Notes: a model not told the origin generated them from the sequence alone. DNA of 64,000 nucleotides from Massilia sp. BSC265 (GCF_000740675.1 NZ_JPXI01000029.1:525125-589124); one strand, 5' to 3'. Positions 33,876 to 43,597 are shown, counted from the stretch's first letter. A program made the numbers and translations.

Positions 33876-36800
33876 TCAATAGATTTCACGGATGTAAATT
33901 ACCGGGCTTTTGAACTGCCCGAAAGTGACGCGTCCGAAGGTGCTGGGCAGATAGTCCCTGCCCTTGACAAAGATATCGACACTGCCGCTCTTTCCGATCA
34001 CAGGCGCCAGGATCAGGGACGCCTTGCCGTCTTCCAGGATCGGCAAAGCGACCGGGTCGCTTCCCCGGCTGGCGCCGTCGATCCTGACAAGGACCGGATG
34101 GCAGGCCGAGGTGTTGTCCGGGTCGCGCAGCCCCCGGCGGCAGGCGACGAATTCGACCGTTCCGACAAAGGCTTCCGGCTCATCGAAGAGACTCTGATGG
34201 TCCCATGCCGTACCCGTCCAGAACTGCGCGCGCAGGGGCACGGGGGTGGTCGACGCGGTCGAGCCGATGGCGTTTGCCACCATCAGCCGCCCATTGATGA
34301 CCATGATCCCGCCTTCGCGCGACGCCAGGCCGGCCGGACGCCGCGAGCTGATCTTGACTTCCTGGGCGCCGTCCGGGGTCTTTCTCGACTCTTTGGCCTC
34401 GGCCCGCACGTGGACGGCAGTCGGGGCGGTCCAGCCCCGGGTGCCGGCTTTGGCATCGAAGGGCACCGGCAGCCGGAAGCCAAGCTCGCGCTCGCTGGCC
34501 AGCGCCGGCCCCTTGTCGGAGAAGCTGCCGGGCACCGCCGCGGTGCCGCCGGGCGCCGCCACCGCGCTCAGGGTGATGGCCGGGACCAGCGCGTCGCCGA
34601 AGCGCTGCAGCGGCGCCCCGTTGCGGCCGTGGGCGCGGATGCTGGCGCCGAATGCCTGGCCGGAGAAGGTCGCGCGCGAAATCAGGTCCACCGGACAATT
34701 CATCTTTGGCAAGCAGCCGAAGCCCAGGCTGGTCTCGGTCACGAAGTAATGGGGATAGAAGCGGCCGACTTCGGTCACGGCGCCACCGATCTTCAAGGGC
34801 TCGCCCGTGTCCGGATTGCGCTCGCCGAGGTAACCGGTGAGGACAGGCTCGAGCCTGGCCAGCCCGGCCTCGTTCCAGGCGTGCGGGCGCCGCAGCTTCC
34901 CGTTCTGGCCCTGCACCAGGGTCCATGTGTCCTGCGCCTGCAACAGATTCTGCTCCCGGTCATCCTCGCCGTGTGCGCGCAGCGCCAGCGCTTCACCCAA
35001 GGCAAACGCACCGGATTCCCTGCCGAAATTCGGCAGGTCCGCGCCATCCGGCCCATGGGCGCTGACGGTGACGAGGAAGGCTTCCCCCGCCTCGACGAAG
35101 GCGGGGTCGGTCAAGGCCGCCTTGCCCGGATTGGCGGCGCCGTCCGGGCCTTCATATGCGGCACGCAGGCTGGTCGGCAGGGAAGCGAAGCGGGCGCGGG
35201 CGACGTTGCCCGCGCCGTCGCGCAGGCGCAGGCTGACAATGCCCACGTCCGGGTAGTGGAACTGGGCCGCCACCGAGGCCTCGTTCGCCTTGAATTCCAG
35301 CGCAGCCTCGACGCCGCCGGCGGCGGTGACGGCCGAGCCGTCGTCCAGGCAGGTGGAAAGCAGCCTCCCGGCATAGCTTCCCTCTTTCGAAGCCGTCGTG
35401 GCCGGGTTGTGACACTCCAGGCTGAAGCGGAGCTTCACGCTGCTCGCACTGGGCGGCTTGGCCACGCCATCGAGCACGGACGTCACGTAGATCGTCGGCT
35501 TGCTGCCGGCATACACCGGCCCCTTGAACAGCGCGCATCCCTGCTCCCCCGCGGCCTTGATCCGCTCGTTCGGCGCGCAGGCGCCGACGGTGAATGCGAA
35601 CGGTCCCTTGGCGTCAGGCAACCCGCGCGTATCGCCCTCGACCGTCGATCTGTTATTCTGGGGAACCCCATCGCCGGTGCCGGATACCTCGGCGGTATTC
35701 ACGATCTTTCCTTCGGCAATAATCTTTGCCTTGATCTGGACGCTGGCCGTCGCACCCGGCGCCAGCGGCTTGCCGTAACTGCAGGAGACCAGCTGCCCCT
35801 GGCGCATGCAGGTCCAGTCCGGGCCGCTCGCCGACACGAAATCCAGCTCGGTGGGCAGGGTGTCCTTGACCGCCACCTTGTTGTCGGCGCGCGGACCCTC
35901 GTTCGTCACCGTGAGCGTATAGGCGATCTCGTTGCCGAGCTTGAATTCGCCGGACTGGGTCTTCTTGATGCTCAAGTCCGCGGGCTTGGAAGGCAAGGCG
36001 ATCGCAGCCATGCTCAGCAGCACACGGTCATCCGCCGTCGTGAACACGGCGTCCGCATTCGTGCTTGATGCAGGCGGAGCCACGTCCACGATGTCGAAGT
36101 CGATACCGTTGGACACCTCGTCCGAGTTGGCGCTGCTCTTCGAATTGAAGGCGTCGTTCTTCTGTATGAATGGCGCATAGTGCAGCAGCTGGCCCGCGAA
36201 GCTGACATGGTCGCCCTTCTGCTGCCCGGTCTTGTCGCCTTCCCAGACGAGGTAGCCGAAGCGCCCGCTGCCGCCCTTGTTCGCGGGCGGCGTGTAATCG
36301 CGCATCGGTACCGTGATGCTGGTGTTCTTGATCGCCTGCATGCCTTCGTAGAAATTCACTACGCGGTAGTTCTCGTTTGCGTGGGCATACACCACGGCCA
36401 GCGCGAAGCCCGCGATCATCGCGTTTGCCTTTTGCTGCTTGGCGCAATAGATGTCGGCCGTCGACACGCTCAGGCCGCCGAAGCTGAAGCTGCCGCTGCC
36501 CGTCACCAGCGCGGTGACGTCCGCGGCGGCGGCGAAATAGCGCAGGCCATCGATCGTGGAAGCGTAGCGGCGCTCCGGAGGCGCGGTGACCGTCGCGGCG
36601 TTGAGCGACACCTCCGGGTCGACCTCGCCGGTACCCGCCCAATACAGGATCGCCGACACGACAGTGGCGTTCGCCGGCAGCGCGATGCTTGCCCGCGCGC
36701 TCGACATCAGCTCGCAGGCCTTGGCCCCGCCGTTCCTGGACTGCAGGCTGGCCTGGGTACCGACGAAGTTGATGTTTCCTTCGAAGGATTTGGTCAGCGC

Positions 36801-36890
36801 CAGCGGGGTGGCGGCGGCCGTACCGGCCCATACGGTGGCGGCCATGCACGCGAACAGGGCCAGGCGGGGGAAGTTCAGCAGTGTGTTCAT
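33876..36890 (-). CDS. MshQ-like MSHA locus protein with DUF11 domain
   Basis: 1004 aa from ATG 36890, overlapping the mshP stop (ATGA). Signal peptide (LFACMAATVWAGTAAA). Residues about 30-290 form an N-terminal domain without a recognised name (NFVGTQASLQSRNG, VVSAILYWAGTG). A DUF11-type Ig repeat follows (PADLSIKKTQSGEFKLGNEIAYTLTVTNEGPR). The C-terminal half is a large beta-rich MshQ/DUF6701-type region (VGRFYPHYF; ends FGQFKSPVIYIREIY). Probably a tip or adhesin-like component: it is the largest protein of the locus and follows the minor pilins. Confidence 0.85.
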   Translation of the reverse strand: MNTLLNFPRLALFACMAATVWAGTAAATPLALTKSFEGNINFVGTQASLQSRNGGAKACELMSSARASIALPANATVVSAILYWAGTGEVDPEVSLNAATVTAPPERRYASTIDGLRYFAAAADVTALVTGSGSFSFGGLSVSTADIYCAKQQKANAMIAGFALAVVYAHANENYRVVNFYEGMQAIKNTSITVPMRDYTPPANKGGSGRFGYLVWEGDKTGQQKGDHVSFAGQLLHYAPFIQKNDAFNSKSSANSDEVSNGIDFDIVDVAPPASSTNADAVFTTADDRVLLSMAAIALPSKPADLSIKKTQSGEFKLGNEIAYTLTVTNEGPRADNKVAVKDTLPTELDFVSASGPDWTCMRQGQLVSCSYGKPLAPGATASVQIKAKIIAEGKIVNTAEVSGTGDGVPQNNRSTVEGDTRGLPDAKGPFAFTVGACAPNERIKAAGEQGCALFKGPVYAGSKPTIYVTSVLDGVAKPPSASSVKLRFSLECHNPATTASKEGSYAGRLLSTCLDDGSAVTAAGGVEAALEFKANEASVAAQFHYPDVGIVSLRLRDGAGNVARARFASLPTSLRAAYEGPDGAANPGKAALTDPAFVEAGEAFLVTVSAHGPDGADLPNFGRESGAFALGEALALRAHGEDDREQNLLQAQDTWTLVQGQNGKLRRPHAWNEAGLARLEPVLTGYLGERNPDTGEPLKIGGAVTEVGRFYPHYFVTETSLGFGCLPKMNCPVDLISRATFSGQAFGASIRAHGRNGAPLQRFGDALVPAITLSAVAAPGGTAAVPGSFSDKGPALASERELGFRLPVPFDAKAGTRGWTAPTAVHVRAEAKESRKTPDGAQEVKISSRRPAGLASREGGIMVINGRLMVANAIGSTASTTPVPLRAQFWTGTAWDHQSLFDEPEAFVGTVEFVACRRGLRDPDNTSACHPVLVRIDGASRGSDPVALPILEDGKASLILAPVIGKSGSVDIFVKGRDYLPSTFGRVTFGQFKSPVIYIREIY

Positions 36891-37327
36891 ATCTCCACTT
36901 CGAGCTTGCGTCGTACGTAATCGGGACTGTTGGTGGCCGGCTCGCCACAGACGCCGTCCACCGGCTGGTTGCACGCCACGGCGCTGATGCGCCAGCGCTT
37001 CAAGGGATCGCCATCGGAATTCTTCAGGTCGTCGATCGCGCGGCAGCCCACCGTCACGCGGAAACTGCCCAGCACGCTGGTGGCCGGGAAGCCGAAGGAG
37101 CTGCCCGCGCAGCGGCCGTGGCGCAACTGCTCGTACAAGCCCCATTCGATCCCGGCGCGTGCCGCCTGATAGGCCTTGGCGCCTTCGATATCCAGGTTCG
37201 ATGCGGCCTGCTGCGCGGTAAACAGGGAGACCGCGGCGGCGCCGAGCCCCGCCAGCACCACCAGCAGGAAGATCGCGGTGACGAGGCCGACGCCGGCCTG
37301 GCGCGAACGGGCGAGGAAGCGGCTCAT
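36887..37327 (-). CDS. mshP: MSHA biogenesis protein MshP
   Basis: 146 aa. PilX-like pseudopilin: a short basic start (MSRFLARSRQAG) then a hydrophobic helix VGLVTAIFLLVVLAGLGAAAVSLF, then EGAKAYQAARAGIEWGLYEQL, the classic PilX/MshP box. Four Cys residues suggest disulfides. Overlaps mshO by 4 bp. Confidence 0.9.
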   Translation of the reverse strand: MSRFLARSRQAGVGLVTAIFLLVVLAGLGAAAVSLFTAQQAASNLDIEGAKAYQAARAGIEWGLYEQLRHGRCAGSSFGFPATSVLGSFRVTVGCRAIDDLKNSDGDPLKRWRISAVACNQPVDGVCGEPATNSPDYVRRKLEVEI

Positions 37328-38211
37328 GGCGTGTTGTCCACGTGGACCTGGCTGACCAGGCGCACCCGCGCCGCGGGATCGTTATCCAGGCGCAGCGCGA
37401 GCCTGATGATCACCAGCGCGCTGCGGCGGGTGGCATCGCTGCCGTAGCGGAAAATCTGGGAGCATTCGGCCACACGGGTGGCGATCACGGCGCGCTTCGG
37501 GGAGCCCGCGGGCGGCTTCTTCTGGGTCTTGCTGATCGGGTACGACCAGTAGCGCACCAGCGCGTTGCCGCCATCGGACGCGGGTTCACAGGCATAGCTG
37601 ACGGGACCAGTCACGACCTGGAAGCGGCTGCTGGGCGACTGCATGGGATTTTTTTGTGCGGCGAAAGGATTGCCTTCCATCTCGACGATCGGGTGATTCG
37701 GCTTGCTGTCGTCCCGGCCCGTGACTTTCGCGATGTTCTTTTCCGTGCCCGGCTCGTTGTACTGGTAGGCGTCGGAGGGTACTGTCTCCTCGCCGAGATT
37801 GTAGACGACGATGTAGTCACCCGGCTCGATGTCGCGCATGGTGCCGCCCACCGCCGTGAATTTTTTCTTGTCTTTGTTATCGAAATCGAGCACCGGAAAG
37901 CTGTCGACGTCGTCGTCGACCGACAGGTAGCGGCCGCCCGTCCGGGTGAGCAGGAACTCGACGGCGCTGCCGTCGCCGTTGACGCGCACGCTGTTGGGCA
38001 AGGCGAGGCGCAGGTCGCGGGCGATGCGGCGCAGGGCCAGATCGGCTTCGTCGCTGGCGGCGGCGCGCGCGGCCGTGTCGGCATAGGCCTGGGCCGGCGC
38101 ACGAATGAAAACCGCGACGACGGCCCCGATCACGCCGATGATGACGATCGCCACGATCGCCTCGACCAGGGTGAAGCCGCGCGCGCGCGAGGGCTTGAAA
38201 CCGGCGCTCAT
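37324..38211 (-). CDS. mshO: MSHA minor pilin MshO
   Basis: 295 aa. Type IV prepilin leader with cleavage RARG|FTLVEAIVAIVIIGVIGAVVAVFI (Glu5 present), the N-methylation helix, then ARAAASDEADLALRRIARDLRLALPNSVRV, the MshO signature. The globular domain carries two Cys (YACEP and AECSQIF). Minor pilin of the tip complex. Confidence 0.92.
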   Translation of the reverse strand: MSAGFKPSRARGFTLVEAIVAIVIIGVIGAVVAVFIRAPAQAYADTAARAAASDEADLALRRIARDLRLALPNSVRVNGDGSAVEFLLTRTGGRYLSVDDDVDSFPVLDFDNKDKKKFTAVGGTMRDIEPGDYIVVYNLGEETVPSDAYQYNEPGTEKNIAKVTGRDDSKPNHPIVEMEGNPFAAQKNPMQSPSSRFQVVTGPVSYACEPASDGGNALVRYWSYPISKTQKKPPAGSPKRAVIATRVAECSQIFRYGSDATRRSALVIIRLALRLDNDPAARVRLVSQVHVDNTP

Positions 38212-38795
38212 AGGAAGGTCGGCGCGTAGCGGGTGCGGTAGCCGTCCAGCACCAGCGACGCGCCATCGTAACGCACCTCGACGCGGATGCGCAGCACCTC
38301 GGCATCCGCCGAGCTGGCACTGGAAACGGGGATGCCGCCGATCGATTCGGGCGTGATCGTGACCGTCGCCGTATAGCCTTCCACGTCGATCGGCTCGCCG
38401 TTGGCATCGAGCAGGCCGCCGCTGGCATCGTTGAAGCTGCTCTGTGCCACGTTAGCGGCGCCCACGTAGTCGTTGACATTGTCGAAGGGGCGGCTGCCGC
38501 CCGGCTCGGGACCCCAGTTTTCCGGCACCGTACATTCGGCGCTGGAGGTAATCTTGTCGTTGTCCGCCTTCGGATCGGTGGCGTCGCAATAGGAAAACTT
38601 CGCCTGCTGGACCTCCTCCAGCAGGCCCTCGGCGATCATCAGCGCCTGCTTGCGGCGCAAGGGATCGGCGCTGCCCTTGGTGGTCAAGTTCAGCACGCCG
38701 ACGATGCCAGCCAGGGCAATGCCAACGATCATCATGAACAGGATGGCCTCGATCAGCGTCAGGCCGTACTGGCGACGCGCGCGTCTAGAATACAT
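38208..38795 (-). CDS. mshD: MSHA minor pilin MshD
   Basis: 195 aa from ATG 38795. Prepilin leader RRQYG|LTLIEAILFMMIVGIALAGIVGVL, then the MshD signature KGSADPLRRKQALMIAEGLLEEV. The globular part has Cys pairs (SYCDAT, AECTV) and an Asn/Gly-rich segment. It overlaps mshC by 11 bp and mshO by 4 bp. Confidence 0.92.
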   Translation of the reverse strand: MYSRRARRQYGLTLIEAILFMMIVGIALAGIVGVLNLTTKGSADPLRRKQALMIAEGLLEEVQQAKFSYCDATDPKADNDKITSSAECTVPENWGPEPGGSRPFDNVNDYVGAANVAQSSFNDASGGLLDANGEPIDVEGYTATVTITPESIGGIPVSSASSADAEVLRIRVEVRYDGASLVLDGYRTRYAPTFL

Positions 38796-39333
38796 AGCCG
38801 GTCTCGAGTGTGACACCGACGGAACGGGTCGTGCCGTCGCCGGTGATCGCGAACCTGAAGCCGGCGAACTCGTCCTTGCTAGAGGGATTGTCAGGCCGGC
38901 CCAAGGCATCGAATGAAATTTGGTAAAAAGGCAAACTATTCGAATATTCTATGCCACTCGGCCGTGTGAGGCAATACCAGGCAGAGGTGCCGCAGGCGCC
39001 ATCGGCGCCGGATACACTGCTGCTGGGTGCATGCACCTGCGCCCCAGGGGCGCAGGGCATATCACTCTCGTAACACAGGGCGATCCTGTCGTCTTCGAAA
39101 TGCACGTAGACCATGCGGTTCTGGCCAACCGCCAGCTTTTGCGCGTAGCGCAGCATGGCCCGCGACTGCTCGGCGAAAGCGTCGGCGTCGTAGCCGCGGC
39201 GGTCGAAAAAGCGGCCGGCGGCGATCGCCCCCAGGATGCCGACGAGGACCATCACGATGATCAGCTCGACCATCGTGAAGCCGCGCTCCGGCTGTGCCGG
39301 GCAGAGACGGGTCCATGTGGGTGGGGAGGTCAA
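38785..39333 (-). CDS. mshC: MSHA minor pilin MshC
   Basis: About 182 aa if the TTG at 39333 is used (GGAG upstream); a TTG at 39375 in the same frame would give 196 aa. No ATG is available in this frame, so the start is uncertain. Prepilin site PERG|FTMVELIIVMVLVGILGAIAA. The globular domain has Cys pairs (ALCYESDMPC, GACGTSAWYC). Follows mshA with a 152-bp gap in which I see no terminator. Confidence 0.85.
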   Translation of the reverse strand: MTSPPTWTRLCPAQPERGFTMVELIIVMVLVGILGAIAAGRFFDRRGYDADAFAEQSRAMLRYAQKLAVGQNRMVYVHFEDDRIALCYESDMPCAPGAQVHAPSSSVSGADGACGTSAWYCLTRPSGIEYSNSLPFYQISFDALGRPDNPSSKDEFAGFRFAITGDGTTRSVGVTLETGYVF

Positions 39334-39485
39334 ACAAGCTCCATCAGGTACAGCAGGCAGGGCCGTATGGCACAACCATCATCCCGGCGCCCTGGGGCCA
39401 CCGCGATGCCGCCCTGCGTCCAAGGCCCGAGCCGCCATGCGTCGCCGCAATGCGCAGCCCGGACTGTGTGATCGAATTGGCGAAA

Positions 39486-39947
39486 TTAGTTGCAGTCCGA
39501 ATTCAGCAGGGTGATGCCTGGTGCCGCACCTACTGCAGCGTTGACGTAGGTGACCCGGCAGTTCGTATTCGAGGCAACGCCTTTGGGCGACACGATGATC
39601 GTACCCTTGGTGGTGGTGTCGAACTCATAGGACTCGGCGTCCAGGCCCGCTGCGGTCACAAAGTCGGCGTCGTTGGCGTCTGGGTAGCCATTCGCGAGAT
39701 CCACCTCGGTACCTTCGAAGTTGATCTTGGTTTCCGACGGTTTCACCAGCGCGCGCGCATGGCCCATGGCCGCCACCGAGCTGATCGAGCCTTTGGCTGC
39801 CGCGATGCTGGCGGCACGGGCATCGGCGCCCAGGTTGGCGAACTTCGGCAGCGCGGTGGCCGCCAGGATGCCCAGGATGACGATCACGACGATCAGTTCG
39901 ATCAGGGTGAAACCGCCCTGTGCGCTCTTGCTGGAATACGTGTTCAT
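39486..39947 (-). CDS. mshA: Major MSHA pilin MshA
   Basis: 153 aa. Prepilin leader of 12 residues, cleavage [30 protein letters not shown] with Glu5, the standard type IV pilin start. C-terminal disulfide loop CRVTYVNA...LLNSDC. Main fibre subunit, exported through MshL and powered by MshE. A leader hairpin (39970-39983) precedes its GGAGAG ribosome site. Confidence 0.95.
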   Translation of the reverse strand: MNTYSSKSAQGGFTLIELIVVIVILGILAATALPKFANLGADARAASIAAAKGSISSVAAMGHARALVKPSETKINFEGTEVDLANGYPDANDADFVTAAGLDAESYEFDTTTKGTIIVSPKGVASNTNCRVTYVNAAVGAAPGITLLNSDCN

Positions 39948-39969
39948 TAATTCTCTCCGTTGAAGTAGT

Positions 39970-39983
39970 GCGGGTGAGCCCGC
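39970..39983 (-). promoter_or_regulatory. Stem-loop just before the mshA ribosome binding site
   Basis: GCGGG-CTCA-CCCGC on the coding strand, between the pseudopilin stop and mshA. A 5' hairpin here could mark mRNA processing and stabilise the abundant pilin message. Confidence 0.4.
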
Positions 39984-39993
39984 GGTCTTGAGG

Positions 39994-40500
39994 TTATCTG
40001 GACCCGGCCCCGACTTCGTCGATGACCAGTGTCCTATGGTTGCCGCTCCGCCCGCTTTCGGCCGGATGAGTCGAACTGGACAATTCTACCTTGAACTTAA
40101 GCAATTTAGATGTCTCGGAGGAAAAAGTGTCGCTACTTAGCACATAGTTGACAGTGTGATCGGTCCGGTCAAAAAACCATGCGCCGCGGCGCAGCGTCGC
40201 CGGGTCGGGCGAATAGTATTCACCGAGGTAATTGGCTGGCCGCCTGATAAGCCAAGTCATCGGGTTTTCTTGCGACAAAGTAAACGCGGCGTCGCGGCCC
40301 GCCGACATGACGAGCTGGGCCTCGCGCACCGCCAGCGCCGTGCGCAGCGCGCCCACCACATGGTAGGCGGCGGTACGTTCCGATTGCACGCGCCACTCGA
40401 GCAGCCTGCCCAGCAGCATGCCTGCCAGCAGCCCCGTCACGACGATGCAGACCGCGAACTCGAAGCGGGTTGCCCCGCGGCAGCGGGCCGGCCCCATCAT
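39994..40500 (-). CDS. Pseudopilin-like protein at the MshF/MshB position
   Basis: 168 aa from ATG 40500, overlapping the mshG stop. N-terminal hydrophobic segment [41 protein letters not shown]: pilin-like with Glu at about position 5 of the mature part but a weak cleavage site (ATRFEF, no Gly at -1 next to Phe). Then [18 protein letters not shown], as in MshF-type proteins. Whether it is processed by PilD is uncertain. Confidence 0.7.
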   Translation of the reverse strand: MMGPARCRGATRFEFAVCIVVTGLLAGMLLGRLLEWRVQSERTAAYHVVGALRTALAVREAQLVMSAGRDAAFTLSQENPMTWLIRRPANYLGEYYSPDPATLRRGAWFFDRTDHTVNYVLSSDTFSSETSKLLKFKVELSSSTHPAESGRSGNHRTLVIDEVGAGSR

Positions 40501-41735
40501 TTGGCTCCGTGCAGCGCCGCCTTGCCCAGGTCCCAGATCGGCAGGAAGATGCCCAGCGCCAGCACCAGCACCATGATGCCCAGGAAGGTAATCAGGATCG
40601 GCTCGATCTGGCTCGACAGGGTCTTCAGCTCGTAATCGACCTCGCGCTCGTACATCTGCGCGATCTCGTCCATCAGGTCGTCGAGCGAGCCGGACTCTTC
40701 GCCGACCGCGATCATCTGCAGCACGATCGGGGTGAACACATTGGCGGCGATCGAGGTGCGCAGGATGCTCTCGCCGCGCTCGACGCCATCGCGCATCCCC
40801 TCGATGCGCGAGCTGAGGTAGGCGTTGTCCGCGGTTTGCGACACCACCGTGAGGGCCTGCACGATCGGCACCCCGCTGCGGGTCGACAGCGCGAAACTGC
40901 GCGCGAAGCGCGCCATGGTCGCCTTGTGGATGATCTTGCCCGCGATCGGCAGGCGCAGCTTGTGCTGGTCCCAGGCCAGCCGTCCCTTCGGGGTGGCAAC
41001 CCAGGCACGGAAACCGAACACGGCGCCCCCCACCATCGCCGCCATGGCAGGCCAATAGGCGACCGTGAAATTCGAGGTCGACAGCAGGATCCGCGTCATC
41101 AAGGGCAGTTCGGCATTGAAGGACTTGAACACCGACGCGAACTGCGGAATGACGACAACGTTGACGATCACCATCGCGATCGCCATCGCGATCACCACGA
41201 AGGTCGGGTAGCGCATCGCGGTCCTGACGCGCTGGCGCATGTCGCGGTCGAACTCGAGGTGGTCGAACAATCGCAGGAACACTTCTTCCAGGCGGCCGGT
41301 CATCTCGCCCACCCGCACCATCGACAGGTAGAAGGTATCGAAGACCTTCGGGTGGCGCGTCATCGCGGCCGACAGTTCGCGGCCCGAATCGAGCGATTCG
41401 CGCAGGTCCTTGATCACCTTGCCGAAGGACTTGTTGATGGCCGATTCCTGCAGGCCCGCCAGTCCGCGCATGATCGGCACGCCGGATTTCAGCAGCGTAT
41501 AGATCTGGCGGCTGAACAGCTGCACGTCCATCGAGGTGACCTTCTTTTCCCGCAGGCGCGCCAGCAGGCCGCCGCCGCCGCCGGAAACCGGGCCCTTGCG
41601 GCTGGGGCTGATCTCGATCGGCGTGGCGCCGCTGCCGAACAGCTGGTCGGCGATGGCCCCGCTGTCCGCACCCTCGAGGATGCCCTGCAGCAGTTCGCCG
41701 CCGGCGTTGCGCGCCTTGTAGGAAAAATAAGGCAT
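40497..41735 (-). CDS. mshG: MSHA inner-membrane platform protein MshG (PilC/GspF)
   Basis: 412 aa. Two GspF domains (about 70-195 and 275-395): LFSRQIYTLLKSGVPIMRGL and FARSFALSTRSGVPIVQALT. Transmembrane helices at about 172-195, 228-250 and 380-402. It transmits MshE motion to the growing pilus. One base overlaps the mshE stop. Confidence 0.95.
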   Translation of the reverse strand: MPYFSYKARNAGGELLQGILEGADSGAIADQLFGSGATPIEISPSRKGPVSGGGGGLLARLREKKVTSMDVQLFSRQIYTLLKSGVPIMRGLAGLQESAINKSFGKVIKDLRESLDSGRELSAAMTRHPKVFDTFYLSMVRVGEMTGRLEEVFLRLFDHLEFDRDMRQRVRTAMRYPTFVVIAMAIAMVIVNVVVIPQFASVFKSFNAELPLMTRILLSTSNFTVAYWPAMAAMVGGAVFGFRAWVATPKGRLAWDQHKLRLPIAGKIIHKATMARFARSFALSTRSGVPIVQALTVVSQTADNAYLSSRIEGMRDGVERGESILRTSIAANVFTPIVLQMIAVGEESGSLDDLMDEIAQMYEREVDYELKTLSSQIEPILITFLGIMVLVLALGIFLPIWDLGKAALHGAK

Positions 41736-43444
41736 CAGTCTTCGTACTGGTTACTGATGCGCATCGCTTCGGCGACGGTGGTCCTGCCCTGCACCGCCAG
41801 GGCGACGCCGTGGCGGCGCAGCGTCTCGCCCCCCATTTCGGCATGCGCCACCTTCAGGAAGTGCGACGGGTCCGGATGGTTGGCCGCCTCGGTGACGGCG
41901 CGCGTCATCTCGAGCAATTCGTAGACACCGGTACGGCCGCGGAAACCCGTGCCGTTGCAGTGCGAGCAGCCCTTCCCGTGGAAGAACTGGACGGTCTCGG
42001 CACGCTCGCCCAGCTCCGCGCGCAGCCAGTTGACCTCGAGCGGCGTCGGCTGGTAAGGCGACGAGCAGCTTTCGCAGATCACGCGCACCAGGCGCTGGGC
42101 CAGCACGGCCTGCAGCGAGCCGCCCACCATGTAGCGCGGCACGCCCATGTCCATCAGGCGCAGCGGGGTCGAGGCGGCGTCGTTGGTGTGCAGGGTCGAC
42201 AGCACCAGGTGGCCGGTCATGGCGGCACGCAGGCCGATCTGGGCGGTTTCCTGGTCGCGCATCTCGCCGACCAGCACGATGTCCGGGTCCTGGCGCAGCG
42301 CCGAGCGCAGCACGCGTGCGAACGACAGGTCGATCTTGTCGTTGACCTGCACCTGGTTGACGCCCTTGAGGCGGTATTCGACCGGGTCCTCGACCGTGAT
42401 GAGCTTCTTCTCCACCGAGTTCAGCTCGGACAGGGCGCTGTACAGCGTGGTGGTCTTGCCGCTGCCGGTCGGCCCGGTCACCAGTACCAGGCCATTCGGA
42501 CGCTGCACCAGCGCGCGGAAGCGCTCGACGATCCGCGCCGGCATGCCGATCGCATCCAGGCGCAGGGTGGTGCCGCCCTGGTTCAGCAGACGCATGACGA
42601 CCGATTCGCCGTACTGGGTCGGCATGGTCGAGATACGCACGTCGATGCGCTGGTTGCGCACCTTGACCGCGAAGCGGCCGTCCTGCGGCAGGCGTTTTTC
42701 CGAGATGTCGAGGTCGGCCATGAGCTTGAGACGCAGCGCCAGCGGCGTGGCCACCTTGATGTCGGCCTCGGTCTGCAGGTGCAGCACGCCGTCGATGCGG
42801 AAGCGGATCTGCAGGCGACCGTCCTGCGGCTCGATGTGGATGTCCGAGGCGCGTACCTGGGCGGCGTCGTCGAACACCGACTGCAGCAGCTTGACGATCG
42901 GCGCTTCTTCCAGGCCCGGATTGGCGGCCAGCGCGCCGAAGTCGATCGAGGTGTCGCCCAGGTCCTGCTCGACCTCGCGCGCGAAGTCGGTAATCTGGTC
43001 GGTGCGGCGGTAGATGCGGTCGATCGCCCCCAGCACCTCGGTCTCGTTGACCACGGCCAGCTCGACGGTCTTGCGGAGCAGGCGCGCGATCTCGTCGTAG
43101 GCGAACAGGTCGGTCGGGTCGGAGACGCCCACCAGCAGGGTCTCGCGGCGGTCTTCCAGCACCAGGGCACGGAAGCGGCGCGCCGCCGTTTCCGGCAGCA
43201 GGCGCACCAGCTCGGCGTTAATGTTGTAGAACTTGAGATTGATGTAAGGGATGTTCAGCTGGCGCGCCAGCGCGCCCGAGATCTGGTCTTCGGTGACAAA
43301 ACCGCTTTCGACGAACACGCGGCCCAGCTTGCGCCCGGTGCGCTTCTGGTCCGCGAGCGCCTGGTTGAGCTGCTCTTCCGACAGCAGCTTCTGCTGGATC
43401 AGCACCTCGCCGAGGCGAATTTTTTCCGGCCTTGCCATGGACAT
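41735..43444 (-). CDS. mshE: MSHA extension ATPase MshE with c-di-GMP binding N-domain
   Basis: 569 aa. N-terminal MshEN motifs in tandem: RLGEVLIQQKLLSEEQLNQAL and KLGRVFVESGFVTEDQISGAL; in Vibrio MshE this pair binds c-di-GMP. GspE-type ATPase: Walker A GPTGSGKT at 324-331, Asp box TVEDPVEY, Walker B-like DPDIVLVGEMRD, His box STLHTNDA, and a tetracysteine zinc site (CESC, CSHC). Hexameric motor that adds pilins. First gene of the minus-strand pilus locus. Confidence 0.96.
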   Translation of the reverse strand: MSMARPEKIRLGEVLIQQKLLSEEQLNQALADQKRTGRKLGRVFVESGFVTEDQISGALARQLNIPYINLKFYNINAELVRLLPETAARRFRALVLEDRRETLLVGVSDPTDLFAYDEIARLLRKTVELAVVNETEVLGAIDRIYRRTDQITDFAREVEQDLGDTSIDFGALAANPGLEEAPIVKLLQSVFDDAAQVRASDIHIEPQDGRLQIRFRIDGVLHLQTEADIKVATPLALRLKLMADLDISEKRLPQDGRFAVKVRNQRIDVRISTMPTQYGESVVMRLLNQGGTTLRLDAIGMPARIVERFRALVQRPNGLVLVTGPTGSGKTTTLYSALSELNSVEKKLITVEDPVEYRLKGVNQVQVNDKIDLSFARVLRSALRQDPDIVLVGEMRDQETAQIGLRAAMTGHLVLSTLHTNDAASTPLRLMDMGVPRYMVGGSLQAVLAQRLVRVICESCSSPYQPTPLEVNWLRAELGERAETVQFFHGKGCSHCNGTGFRGRTGVYELLEMTRAVTEAANHPDPSHFLKVAHAEMGGETLRRHGVALAVQGRTTVAEAMRISNQYED

Positions 43445-43485
43445 CCCTTGTAGTTATTGCTTGCAGCGAATATTTTATGCCAGAA

Positions 43486-43510
43486 CCTGTAGGAATTGAC
43501 CTACGGAATT
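43486..43510. promoter_or_regulatory. GTAGG dyad upstream of mshE
   Basis: GTAGG-AATTGA-CCTAC (43489-43504), 45 bp before mshE and near TAAAAT on the minus strand. The adjoining 11-mer AATTCCGTAGG (minus strand) recurs upstream of the PEP-CTERM gene at 51106. Confidence 0.4.
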
Positions 43511-43597
43511 AACTGTCGATAGGCAAAGTGTCGCCGTTTCGCCATGATGAAATGGCATCGCGTGTAAGATGACCGGAAAAAAACGACAAGGAGCCCC

